DNA from: Hymenobacter sediminicola
GTDB lineage: Bacteria; Bacteroidota; Bacteroidia; Cytophagales; Hymenobacteraceae
Assembly (NCBI RefSeq): GCF_014250515.1
Contig: NZ_CP060202.1
Span: 62,001-126,000, forward strand
Length of the DNA stretch: 64,000 nt
Direction of reading: 5' to 3'
Numbering within the stretch: position 1 is the first letter of the stretch; each line of letters opens with the position of its first letter. The position numbers and the translations under genes were made by a program. This document shows, piece by piece, positions 1 through 8,363 of the stretch. The notes below the pieces were generated by a model. That model made no database searches. It saw only the letters and a program-made list of their open reading frames with translations, and had not been told where the DNA came from.

Positions 1-172
1 TGTTGCCCTGCGCGTCCACCACGGTTTGGTCTACGTCTGAGCCGCCCTGGCTACCCAGGTTACTGAAGGCCATGGCCCGGTCGAAGGCGGGTGCCTGAGC
101 CGCCGCGCTGTAGAAAGCTAGGCTGCCCACTGCGGCAAGCATAAATCGGCGAAAACGGTAGAAAAGGAGCAT
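1..172 (-). CDS. Secreted protein, N-terminal fragment (cut by window edge)
   Basis: Only the first 57 codons are present, reading off the left edge. They encode a basic start with the pattern YRFRRF, then a hydrophobic stretch (LAAVGSLAFYSAAAQA) that looks like a Sec signal peptide ending in an AxA site near residue 27. The mature start contains SQGGSDVDQTVVDAQGN, loosely like the opening of repeat-type T9SS cargo, but too little is visible to name a family. A second ATG lies ten codons in. A perfect TACCTTTG box lies 36 bases upstream, which supports a start here. Confidence 0.6.
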   Translation of the reverse strand, partial: MLLFYRFRRFMLAAVGSLAFYSAAAQAPAFDRAMAFSNLGSQGGSDVDQTVVDAQGN

Positions 173-207
173 CGGCAGAATAGAAAACGAGTAGGACTGA
201 AGACAAA

Positions 208-215
208 CAAAGGTA
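208..215 (-). promoter_or_regulatory. Bacteroidota -7 promoter box (TACCTTTG)
   Basis: On the minus strand these eight bases read TACCTTTG, an exact match to the Bacteroidota TAnnTTTG box, 36 bases before the ATG at 172. I see no clear -33 TTTG at the usual 19-base spacing, so the call rests on the -7 box alone. Confidence 0.45.
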
Positions 216-265
216 GCCGGCGCACCGGTTGGTTGCCGCCCTTCGTCCGGACTTTTTAGCACCCA

Positions 266-300
266 AAAAAGCCCGGCCTGAAAACCAGGCCGGGCTTTTT
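266..300. terminator. Intrinsic terminator, bidirectional
   Basis: GCCCGGCCTG (271-280) pairs with CAGGCCGGGC (286-295) around a 5-base loop. Runs of A before and T after make it work in both directions. It follows the M16 peptidase gene, which reads leftward and stops at 330. Confidence 0.85.
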
Positions 301-329
301 ACCCAGTTTTATGCAAGAAAGCGCAACGG

Positions 330-3300
330 CTATTCGCCTTTGCCGGCGGTGCCGTCTTCGTTGGTTTTCTGCTTGCGCTTCTTCTTGCCGTCTTTGTCCT
401 TCTTCACCACCTTCATCTTCTCGGCAGTAGCCGGAGCCGCCGTAGGCGCCGTAGTGGCAGCAGCGGCCGGAGCCGTCAGCGTGGCCACTTTGTTGCCGTT
501 GAGGTCCAGTTCCACTACTTCGTAGCCTAGCTCCGAGAGGCCTGGGAAGGCCTTGGTCCGGTCACCAACTACTACGATGTACATCTGGTCGATGGGGAGG
601 TATTTCTGGGCGCTGGTTTGCAGGTCCTCGCGCTTCAGGTTTTTCAGGATTTCGCTCTGCTTGCTCACGTAGTCGGTGGGCAGGTCATACTCCAGCAGGC
701 GGCCCAGGAAAGCGGCTTTCTGCTGGCCGGTTTCGTACTTGAGGGCGTCGCTCTGGCCCACCGACGCCTGCAGAAACTGCAATTCCTCGTCGGTAGCACC
801 GTTGCGGTAATCCTTAATTTCCTTCACAAATTCTTTCACCGAAGCCGCCGTAGCATCGGCGCGCACGCCGGCCTGTGCCGTGTACGGACCAACGTAGCGC
901 GTGCTCTGGAAGCCCGAGCGGGCGCCGTAGGTATAGCCTTTGTCTTCGCGCAGGTTCAGGTTGATGCGCGAGTTGAAGGCGCCGCCCAGAATGTAGTTGG
1001 CCAGATACGCGCGGTAAAAGTCACCGGTGGCATCATAGGTGAGCGGCGTGAGGTAGCCCACCCGGATTTCCGACTGCGCGGCCCCATCCTTGTTCACGAA
1101 GTAAATGCGCGTCTTGTCGGGCTGTGGGTTTGGGTCGCTGGCGGGCAGTGTCACGGCTTTGCGGCCCCAGGTTTTCAGGAAGCCTAGGCGCGGTAGCACA
1201 TCCTTCTGGTCTACGTCGCCTACCACGGTCAGGTAGCTCACGTTGGGGGCGTAATTCTGCTGATAGAACTGCTTCACATCGTCCAGCGTAAGGCCCTGCA
1301 CCGATGTAGTCGAGCCCGATGTCGGGATGCTCATCACGTCGCCGGGACCGTAGAGCAGGCGGGCGTACGTGTTGTTGGCAATAGCTACGGGCTGGGTGCT
1401 CTGGTTGGCAATGCCTTCCAGGGTCTGCTTCTTCAACCGGTCGAAGTCAGCCTGCGCGAAGCGCGGACGCATCAGCACCTCCTCCAGCAGTGCCAGCGTG
1501 GCGGGCAGGTTTTTGGTGAGGCTGCGCACCACAATCGTCGTGTTGTCGTCGCCGGCATTGGTCGAAATGTCGCTGCCCAGCTTCTCCAGCGCGGCAGCAA
1601 ACTGCTCGCCGGTGTATTTCTGGGTGCCTTCTTCCAGCATGGCCGCCGTGAGCGAGGCTACGCCGGCTTTGTTGCGGTTCTGCTGCTCCAGGCGGTGGCC
1701 GCCCCGGATAGTGAGCAGCATGGTCACGGTTGGAATTTCGGTGTTGCGGTTGCCGATGATCTTCAAGCCGTTATCGAACTCCTGGCGCCATACAGCGGGC
1801 ACCTGGATGACTGGATTGGCACCGCCTTTCGGCTGCACGCTCCTGTCGAAGCTGTCGGTGGCTTTGGCGTATTTCAGGCCGGCGTACTCGTCGGTAGCAG
1901 GAGCTTTGTAGCCGTCCTTGCTCACCGTGAAGTTGTCGGCTTTGGCTACCAGGGCTGTGCTGCCCTTAGGCACCACGCTCAGCACCACAGCTTTCTTGCC
2001 TTTGATATACTGGTTATACACACGCTGCACATCGGCTTTAGTGAGGCTGCGGATGCGCTGCAGCTCCTGGGGCAGGCGGTTGGGGTTGCCAGCAAACGTC
2101 TGGTAAGCAGCCAGCTGGCTTACTTTACCGCTCACGCTGGCCAAGCCGTTCACCACGTCGGCTTCACGGGAGGCTTTGAAGCGCGCCACGTCATCGTCGG
2201 TGACGCCACGGCGCTCAAACTCGGCCATCGTGCGGCGCACGATAAGCTCAGTGCTGTCGAGGCCTTTGCCGGGCAGACTCAGAGCCATAATGGTAAACTC
2301 GCCGCCTAGCTCCGACGTGGGGTGGTAGGCGCGCGTCTGCACCGACTTCTGCGTCTTGATCAGGTTCTTGTAAAGCAGTGAGTTTTTGCCGCCCCCGATA
2401 ATTTCAGCCAGAGCATCAATGGCTACCTCGTCGGGATGATACTGGGGCACCGTCGGGAACACCATCTGCAGCATCGGGAAGCGCACATTGTCTTCGTAGT
2501 GCACGTAGCGGTCCTGGGTGAGAGTGGGCGCGGGCAGCTTCATGTTCTGCACGGCCGGGCCCCGGTTAATGGAGCCAAAGTATTTCTCCACCAGCTTCAC
2601 TACTTCGGCCGGCTTCACGTCGCCGCCTACCGTGACGGTAGCGTTGTTGGGGCCGTACCAGCGCAGGAAGAAGTTCTTCAGGTCATCTACGTTCGACCGG
2701 TCCAGGTCTTCGAGGTAGCCGATGGTGAGCCAGCTATATGGGTGGCCATACGGATAAAGCGCCTTGGCTACGTTTTCAGAAGCTAGGCCGTAGGGGCGGT
2801 TATCGTAGTTCTGGCCCCGCTCATTTTTCACGGTGGAGCGCTGTACCTCAAACTTCTGCTGCGTCACGGCATCCAGCAGGAAGCCCATACGGTCCGACTC
2901 CAGCCACAGCGCCGTTTCGAGCTGGTTGCTGGGCACGGTTTCGAAATAGTTGGTCCGGTCGCGGTTGGTGGTGCCGTTCAGCGTACCGCCCGACGACGTC
3001 ACGAGCTTGAAGTGCTGCTCGTCGGCTACGTGGTCGGAGCCCTGGAACATCATGTGCTCGAAGAAGTGGGCGAAACCCGACTTGCCGATCTGCTCCCGCG
3101 CCGAGCCGACGTGGTAGGTCACATCGATGTGCGCAATGGGGTCGGAGTGGTCTTCGTGGATGAGCAGCGTGAGCCCATTCGGCAGCACGTATTTCTCGTA
3201 CGGAATCACCAGCTCTGTGCCCTTGCGGGTCACTTTCTCAACGAGTTTGGTGCCGGTAGCCGAAGTGGCGACAGGTTTGGCGGCTGTGTTCTGCTGGGCG

Positions 3301-3362
3301 GCGGCCGGCTGCAAGGCCAACGTCAGGCCCAGGCTTAGCAGCCAAAGCGGTTTAAAAGTCAT
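330..3362 (-). CDS. M16 family zinc metallopeptidase (two-domain, secreted)
   Basis: A 1010-residue protein with a signal peptide (about residues 1-22, ending in AAAQ) and two M16 repeats. The first repeat carries the inverted zinc motif HFFEH (99-103) and the downstream ligand Glu in VKNERGQ (about 181). The second repeat, from about residue 530, lacks HxxEH, as is usual for the inactive half of this family. The C-terminus is an Ala/Thr/Pro stretch followed by a very basic Lys-rich tail, which is odd and may be a surface or wall-binding extension. Likely a periplasmic or outer-membrane peptidase that degrades short peptides. It stands alone, with its own terminator. Confidence 0.93.
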   Translation of the reverse strand: MTFKPLWLLSLGLTLALQPAAAQQNTAAKPVATSATGTKLVEKVTRKGTELVIPYEKYVLPNGLTLLIHEDHSDPIAHIDVTYHVGSAREQIGKSGFAHFFEHMMFQGSDHVADEQHFKLVTSSGGTLNGTTNRDRTNYFETVPSNQLETALWLESDRMGFLLDAVTQQKFEVQRSTVKNERGQNYDNRPYGLASENVAKALYPYGHPYSWLTIGYLEDLDRSNVDDLKNFFLRWYGPNNATVTVGGDVKPAEVVKLVEKYFGSINRGPAVQNMKLPAPTLTQDRYVHYEDNVRFPMLQMVFPTVPQYHPDEVAIDALAEIIGGGKNSLLYKNLIKTQKSVQTRAYHPTSELGGEFTIMALSLPGKGLDSTELIVRRTMAEFERRGVTDDDVARFKASREADVVNGLASVSGKVSQLAAYQTFAGNPNRLPQELQRIRSLTKADVQRVYNQYIKGKKAVVLSVVPKGSTALVAKADNFTVSKDGYKAPATDEYAGLKYAKATDSFDRSVQPKGGANPVIQVPAVWRQEFDNGLKIIGNRNTEIPTVTMLLTIRGGHRLEQQNRNKAGVASLTAAMLEEGTQKYTGEQFAAALEKLGSDISTNAGDDNTTIVVRSLTKNLPATLALLEEVLMRPRFAQADFDRLKKQTLEGIANQSTQPVAIANNTYARLLYGPGDVMSIPTSGSTTSVQGLTLDDVKQFYQQNYAPNVSYLTVVGDVDQKDVLPRLGFLKTWGRKAVTLPASDPNPQPDKTRIYFVNKDGAAQSEIRVGYLTPLTYDATGDFYRAYLANYILGGAFNSRINLNLREDKGYTYGARSGFQSTRYVGPYTAQAGVRADATAASVKEFVKEIKDYRNGATDEELQFLQASVGQSDALKYETGQQKAAFLGRLLEYDLPTDYVSKQSEILKNLKREDLQTSAQKYLPIDQMYIVVVGDRTKAFPGLSELGYEVVELDLNGNKVATLTAPAAAATTAPTAAPATAEKMKVVKKDKDGKKKRKQKTNEDGTAGKGE

Positions 3363-3637
3363 ACAGGGAAAATGAGGAGAAACGAGAACGTGAATATAGA
3401 GCTACTGACGCAGCAGACGCACTAAAGACGCACGCCGCTCGCCTAACTATAGCCGCGTGGGTTTGGTTCGGGACACATAAAAGGCAGAAAAGGGCGTTAT
3501 GGCTGCAACTATTCGGGGTGGTGTTGAGCTCCTGAGGCAATAGCAGGCCCAATTATGCTTCACAGAATGTTCATCGGCACGATGTATGTTGCGCAGCCGC
3601 CAGTGCCTACCTTTACGTTGCTTTCCACCCCCTGCTG

Positions 3638-4048
3638 ATGCTCGTTGCCAACCTAGAATACCTGTTGCTTACGCACCGCGCCGATTTGGGGCAGTTGCTG
3701 CTGCGCTGGACCCGGCCGGCTACGTCGGAGGAGCACCGCACCGGCTATCAGGTAGCCCTGAGCCTAGCCGAGCGGGAGAAGATAAACCGCTGGCTCATTG
3801 ATTTGCGCAGCCGTGGCCTGGCCGAGCCAGCCGACTTCCGCTGGGTAATGCAGAATTTCCGAGCGTCGTTGGCGGCAGCGCTGCCTGGCACCCGGGCCCG
3901 CCTGGCCTACCTCGTTACGCCCTACCACGCGGAAACGCTGAACAAGCGCCTGGCCGAAGAAATGGCCACCGACCAGCTGGATACCGTAGCCGTACGCGTG
4001 TTTACGGAAGAGCAAACGGCACAAGAGTGGTTACAAGCCACTCGCTAA
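3638..4048 (+). CDS. Conserved hypothetical protein, 136 aa
   Basis: I do not recognise a named family. The protein is soluble, with no signal peptide or membrane segment, and alternates helix-rich and strand-rich parts. The last third (RLAYLVTPYHAET...VAVRVFTEEQTAQEWL) ends like SpoIIAA/STAS-type small proteins, whose last helix often follows an F(x)EEQ/EAxxWL pattern; this is only a resemblance. A TACCTTTA near-match to the promoter box lies at 3608-3615, 22 bases before the ATG, and a strong terminator follows, so the gene appears to be a single transcription unit. Confidence 0.7.
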   Translation: MLVANLEYLLLTHRADLGQLLLRWTRPATSEEHRTGYQVALSLAEREKINRWLIDLRSRGLAEPADFRWVMQNFRASLAAALPGTRARLAYLVTPYHAETLNKRLAEEMATDQLDTVAVRVFTEEQTAQEWLQATR

Positions 4049-4066
4049 CCAGACTCCATATATTCC

Positions 4067-4104
4067 AAAAAAGCCCCGTCTGCTAGTTCAAACGGGGCTT
4101 TTTT
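4067..4104. terminator. Intrinsic terminator between convergent genes
   Basis: AAAAAAGCCCCGT (4067-4079) pairs perfectly with ACGGGGCTTTTTT (4092-4104). The hairpin serves the rightward gene ending at 4048 and the leftward transporter gene ending at 4124. Confidence 0.9.
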
Positions 4105-4123
4105 GATGCAGAATCCATTGGGG

Positions 4124-5539
4124 CTATACGCGCGGGTTTGATTCGATGGTGGTATCGTAGGCCGGGGAGCTGGTATGAATCGTGGCTTCCGCGGCTGGCA
4201 GCCGAACGTCGTCGTCGTCGTTGACGCGCAGCGTGAGTAGGCCCGATATAATCATGGAGCAGCCGCCCAGCACCAGCGTGTACACTGGCTCGCCGCCGAA
4301 TACCGATTTGGTGAAGAAGCCCAGAATCAGGCCTGCCACCACTTGCGGAATGACAATGAAGAAGTTGAACACGCCCATGTAGTAGCCCATCTTGTTCCAG
4401 GGAAGCGCCCCGGCCAGCATGGCGTAGGGCACGCTCAGAATCGATGCCCAGGCAATGCCCACCCCTACCATTGAAACCAACAGCATTTTGGGGTCGGAAA
4501 TGAAGTAGATGGAAATCAGGCCAAGACCACCAGCAACCAGGCAAATCAGGTGGGTGAAGCGGCGACTGGTAGCACGGGCAATAACGGGGAGCAGCAGAGC
4601 CGCTATTGCCGATACACCATTGTACACAGCAAAGCACACGCCTACCCAGTCAGCGCCCTCGTTGTAGAGCTTAGACGTGGTATCGGTGGTGTGGTAGATG
4701 TGGCTAGTAACGGCCGGGGTGGTGTAGATCCACATCGAGAACAAGGCCAGCCAGGAGAAAAACTGAACAATAGCCAGTTGGGCCATCGTTTTGGGCATGT
4801 GGGCTATACCGGCAAACGACTCGCGGATACCGTTCCAGAAGCCAGCCGTCCGCCGCTTCTCGTCCTCAAAGGCGTCCATATCCTCGGGCGGGTATTCCTT
4901 GGTATTCAGTACAGTCCACAGGACGGCAATGAAAAATACCACCCCTCCAATATAGAAGGCATACTTCACGGAAGGTGGAATTTGCCCGGCCGGAGCCGTA
5001 TTGGCAATGCCGAACCAGTTGGTAAACATCCAAGGCAGCGACGATGCCACTACTGCCCCAACCCCGATAAAAAAGGTTTGGGCGGCAAAACCAGTGGTGC
5101 GCTGCTCAGAGGGCAGCAAGTCGCCGACCAAGGCCCGGAAAGGCTCCATGCTGATGTTGATGCTCGAATCCATAATCCAGAGCATGCCCACCGCCATCCA
5201 TAGTGCCGACACGTTGGGCATGACCAGCAGCGCGAACGAAGCCAGCACCGCTCCTACCAAGAAAAACGGGCGGCGGCGTCCCCATTTTGGGTGCCAGGTC
5301 CGGTCCGACATATAGCCGATAATCGGCTGCACGAGCATGCCGGTGAGCGGAGCGGCCAGCCAGTAAAGCGCAATTTCGGTACCACCTAGGGTTTCAAAAA
5401 TGCGGCTGACATTGGCGTTCTGCAGCGCAAAGCCGAACTGAATGCCCAGAAAGCCGAAACTCATGTTCCAGATCTGCCAGAAGCTTAGTCGGGGTTTTTC
5501 GCGGGTATCGTGTGGGGCGGCCGCTACGTTGGTTGCCAT
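4124..5539 (-). CDS. SLC45-type MFS sugar (maltose) transporter
   Basis: A 471-residue membrane protein with about 12 predicted transmembrane segments. The N-terminus has the SLC45/GPH-like pattern FGFLGIQFGFALQNANVSRIFETLGG followed within 60 residues by GYMSDRTW and KWGRRRPFFLVG, the loop-2 basic motif of this family. Bacteroidota homologues are usually annotated as maltose or maltooligosaccharide transporters. It is the last gene of a minus-strand run (neopullulanase, SDR, amylase, transporter) with gaps of 70-100 bases, which supports uptake of maltose or short dextrins across the inner membrane. No SusC/SusD pair is present in the window. Confidence 0.88.
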   Translation of the reverse strand: MATNVAAAPHDTREKPRLSFWQIWNMSFGFLGIQFGFALQNANVSRIFETLGGTEIALYWLAAPLTGMLVQPIIGYMSDRTWHPKWGRRRPFFLVGAVLASFALLVMPNVSALWMAVGMLWIMDSSINISMEPFRALVGDLLPSEQRTTGFAAQTFFIGVGAVVASSLPWMFTNWFGIANTAPAGQIPPSVKYAFYIGGVVFFIAVLWTVLNTKEYPPEDMDAFEDEKRRTAGFWNGIRESFAGIAHMPKTMAQLAIVQFFSWLALFSMWIYTTPAVTSHIYHTTDTTSKLYNEGADWVGVCFAVYNGVSAIAALLLPVIARATSRRFTHLICLVAGGLGLISIYFISDPKMLLVSMVGVGIAWASILSVPYAMLAGALPWNKMGYYMGVFNFFIVIPQVVAGLILGFFTKSVFGGEPVYTLVLGGCSMIISGLLTLRVNDDDDVRLPAAEATIHTSSPAYDTTIESNPRV

Positions 5540-5629
5540 AAAAAAAGCGTGTGGGAATTAGGAGGAATAAGAGGGCAAGTGAAGCAGCGGCGCAGCAGGC
5601 ATTTCATCAGCCGCAGCGCCGCCAGCTCA

Positions 5630-7486
5630 TCATTTCTTGGGGTTGATTTCGAACACGTAGGCGCTCAGTGGGGGCAGCGTGAGGTTGAGAAACTCAGTAG
5701 GCGGCGTGTTGTTGAGCAGGTCGGTGTAGGTGCAGAACATGTTGGGGTCGAGGCCTATACGCTGCCGTACCGGGGCCGGAATGCTGATGGTGGGGCGCAG
5801 CGTTTTGTCGCGGCTGAAGTTGACGACGATGAGCAGGCGCTGGGTATCGGTGTAGCGCAGGTAGCTGTACACCACCTTCTGGTCGTACTCCTTGCCTAGG
5901 TTGTTGGCATCCTGCAGCTCGTAAAACTTGCCTTTGCGGATGGCTTCGCTCTTGCTGGCCAGATTGAGCAGGCGGCTGTAGAAGTCACGGAGCTGCTTCT
6001 GGCTATCGTCGAGCTTGCCGCCGTCAAACTTGCCGCCGTTCATCCATTTCTGGTGTTCCGGCACGCCCCAATAGTCGAAAATGGTGGTGCGCCCGTCTTC
6101 CCCCGAAAAGCCTTCTGACTTCAGAGCCGGCTCACCTACTTCCTGGCCCGAGTACAGCATCACGGGGCCAGAGGCCAGCGTGGCCGTCACGGTCATGGCC
6201 GGAATAGCGGTGCGCGGGTCGGTGGCGAAGTCTTTGGAGGCAATACGCTGCTCGTCGTGGTTTTCCAGGAAGCGCAGCATTTTGGATGAAAAGCCCCGGC
6301 TTTCCTTTTGCCACACCTGCGTAATTTCTTCGGTGTTGCCGCCGGTCGTCATCAGGCGGCGCAGGCCGTCGTAGAGCCCCACTTTATCGTAGAGGAAGTC
6401 AAACTTACCCTCATTGAGGTAGCGGCTGTAGACTTTAGGGTCGTAGGCTTCGGCAATGAAAATGATGTTCGGCTTTACCTTCTTCACCTCCGGAATCACC
6501 CAGGTCCAGAATTCAACCGGCACCATTTCGGCCATGTCGCAGCGGAAGCCATCCACGTCTTTCTGAGCCCAGAACACCAGAATGTCGCGCATCTTTTTCC
6601 ACGTGTCGGGCACGGGCGAGAAATACGGCTTACGCCCGTTCTGGTAATCGACGCCGTAGTTGAGCTTCACGGTTTCGTACCAGTCGTTTACGCTGGGCGA
6701 GGCCGAGAATACGTCGTTGCCGGTAGCTTTGGCGGGCGTTTCCAGGAATTTGCCGTCTTCTTTCGGGCCCAAGGCTGCCGCCAGCGGGTTGCCACCTTTG
6801 GGCACCACCAAGCTCTGGCCGGGCAGGTAGTAGAAGTTGTTGTTGGGCGCAAAGGCCTTGGTCTTATCGTCCTGGGTACCCAGGTCTACCACGCCGGCTG
6901 GCTTGCCATCCGACTTGTAGCTGCGGGCCACGTGGTTCGGAATGAAGTCCATGAGCACCTTCAGGCCGTTTTTGTGCGTGCGCTGAATCAGGGATTCGTA
7001 CTCCTGCATCCGAGTTTTCACGTTCACAGCCAGGTCCGGCGCCACGTCGTAGTAGTCCTTGATGGCGTAAGGCGAGCCGGCGCGGCCTTTCACGACGTCG
7101 GCATCATCGGGCCCAGGACCGCCCTGCTTGGTGAAATCCGTCATGGTGGCGTGCTCAATCACGCCGGTGTACCAGACGTGGCTGACGCCCATCTTCTTGA
7201 TTTCCTGGAGCGCCTTGTCGGTGATGTCGTTGAACTTGCCCACACCGTTTTCCTGCGCCGTGCCATAGGGCTTGTTCACGGCCACCTTATTGCCAAACAG
7301 GCGGGTCATCAGCTGGTAAATAACCAGCTTGTTGTCCTGCGGTACCTCGTCGGTGGTGTTAGGGTCGGCGGCAGCAGTAGTCTTAAAATCGGACACAGAA
7401 ACGGGGGTGTGCGAGGTCAGAAGGAAAGAAGAGAGCGAAGCAAGCCCCAAAGAGAGGGCCACGGTGGGCAGTAGCAGGTTTCTCAT
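5630..7486 (-). CDS. GH13 alpha-amylase family glycoside hydrolase, secreted
   Basis: A protein of 618 residues from the ATG at 7486; a TTG three codons upstream is possible but less likely. An N-terminal hydrophobic signal (LLLPTVALSLGLASLSSFLL) precedes a (beta/alpha)8 catalytic domain. Counted from the TTG, region I is DFIPNH (183-188), the nucleophile is Asp 320 in GFRCD, the acid/base is Glu 349 in FIAEA, and the transition-state Asp is 414 in ENHD; subtract three for the ATG. A beta-sandwich C-domain follows. It probably hydrolyses alpha-1,4-glucan in the periplasm or at the surface. Neighbours: SDR upstream, sugar importer 90 bases downstream. Confidence 0.93.
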   Translation of the reverse strand: MRNLLLPTVALSLGLASLSSFLLTSHTPVSVSDFKTTAAADPNTTDEVPQDNKLVIYQLMTRLFGNKVAVNKPYGTAQENGVGKFNDITDKALQEIKKMGVSHVWYTGVIEHATMTDFTKQGGPGPDDADVVKGRAGSPYAIKDYYDVAPDLAVNVKTRMQEYESLIQRTHKNGLKVLMDFIPNHVARSYKSDGKPAGVVDLGTQDDKTKAFAPNNNFYYLPGQSLVVPKGGNPLAAALGPKEDGKFLETPAKATGNDVFSASPSVNDWYETVKLNYGVDYQNGRKPYFSPVPDTWKKMRDILVFWAQKDVDGFRCDMAEMVPVEFWTWVIPEVKKVKPNIIFIAEAYDPKVYSRYLNEGKFDFLYDKVGLYDGLRRLMTTGGNTEEITQVWQKESRGFSSKMLRFLENHDEQRIASKDFATDPRTAIPAMTVTATLASGPVMLYSGQEVGEPALKSEGFSGEDGRTTIFDYWGVPEHQKWMNGGKFDGGKLDDSQKQLRDFYSRLLNLASKSEAIRKGKFYELQDANNLGKEYDQKVVYSYLRYTDTQRLLIVVNFSRDKTLRPTISIPAPVRQRIGLDPNMFCTYTDLLNNTPPTEFLNLTLPPLSAYVFEINPKK

Positions 7487-7582
7487 ATCAGGCAAGATAG
7501 TAATTAGGGGCCGGGGTGATGAAGTAATGATGTTCTTCTCATTTCACCCTATCACTGTTCACTCCATCACCTCATCCCCTGC

Positions 7583-8290
7583 TTACCATTCCTGCGTCAG
7601 CGGGTGCAGCATGAGCTCATCCACTACCACATGGGCCGGGGCTTCCAGCACGTAGCGGATGGCCTGCGCCACATCAGAGGGCTTGAGATGGGTTTTTTCG
7701 GCGTCGGGGCTGCCCGGCAGCGAGTCGTTGAAATAGGTGTCGACGAGGCCCGGATAAATAGTGCTGACTTTGACGCCGTGTGGGCGCACTTCCTTCCGCA
7801 GACTGGCCAGCACGGCATCCTGGGCAAATTTGCTGGCTCCATAGGCGGTACCGTGCTCGAAGCTGCGCCGTGCCACGTCAGAAGCCACTCCTACAATATG
7901 CCCGCTCCGCTGTGCCTTGAAGTGCGGTACTACGGCCTTGCACATCAGGAAAGTGCCTTTCACATTCACATCAAACATCCGGTCCCATTCGGTGGCCGAA
8001 AAGTGCTCCAGCAGATTGAACGAGCCTACGCCGGCGTTGCAGACCAGAATATCGAGCCGCCCAAAGTGGCGCAGGGCCTCATCGGCCACGTTCTGCGCAT
8101 CATCGGGGTCCGATACGTCGGCTGGAATGGCAAGGCCCTGGGTTTTGTTCGCCACTTCTTCGAGTTCATCGGCGGAGCGGGCTACACATACCACTTTGGC
8201 ACCTTGCATGGCCAGCAGCAGTGCTGTGGCGCGCCCAATGCCCCGGGATGCTCCCGTGACGATGGCAACTTGGTCGGTGAGGTCAGTCAT
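7583..8290 (-). CDS. Short-chain dehydrogenase/reductase (SDR)
   Basis: A classical SDR of 235 residues: dinucleotide motif TGASRGIG (12-19), NAG (85-87), catalytic Ser 137 and YGASK with Tyr 150 and Lys 154. Arg after the glycine motif and VARS at the end of strand 2 suggest NADP(H) preference. The substrate cannot be told from sequence. It sits inside the maltodextrin gene run, 73 bases after the neopullulanase and 97 before the amylase. That placement is odd; it may act on a sugar or be a passenger gene in the operon. Confidence 0.9.
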   Translation of the reverse strand: MTDLTDQVAIVTGASRGIGRATALLLAMQGAKVVCVARSADELEEVANKTQGLAIPADVSDPDDAQNVADEALRHFGRLDILVCNAGVGSFNLLEHFSATEWDRMFDVNVKGTFLMCKAVVPHFKAQRSGHIVGVASDVARRSFEHGTAYGASKFAQDAVLASLRKEVRPHGVKVSTIYPGLVDTYFNDSLPGSPDAEKTHLKPSDVAQAIRYVLEAPAHVVVDELMLHPLTQEW

Positions 8291-8363
8291 GGCAATACAC
8301 TTCAGAGGAAAGCTTATCTACAAGGTATAGCAAACGCAGGTTGTTCCTTTCCGCCCCCTGTTT

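Noticed and set aside
6308..7474. Long open frame (388 codons) on the plus strand
   Set aside because: It lies antisense within the amylase gene. Its composition (His, Val, Gly and Arg-rich) is what GC-rich codon bias produces on the other strand; no domain is visible.
7501..7582. Short repeated ATCACC/GGTGAT-like sequence between amylase and SDR, and a TGAGGTGAA/TTCACCTCA pair near 29741-29809
   Set aside because: Imperfect, short and in intergenic DNA with skewed composition. I could not show a family of repeats from this window alone.
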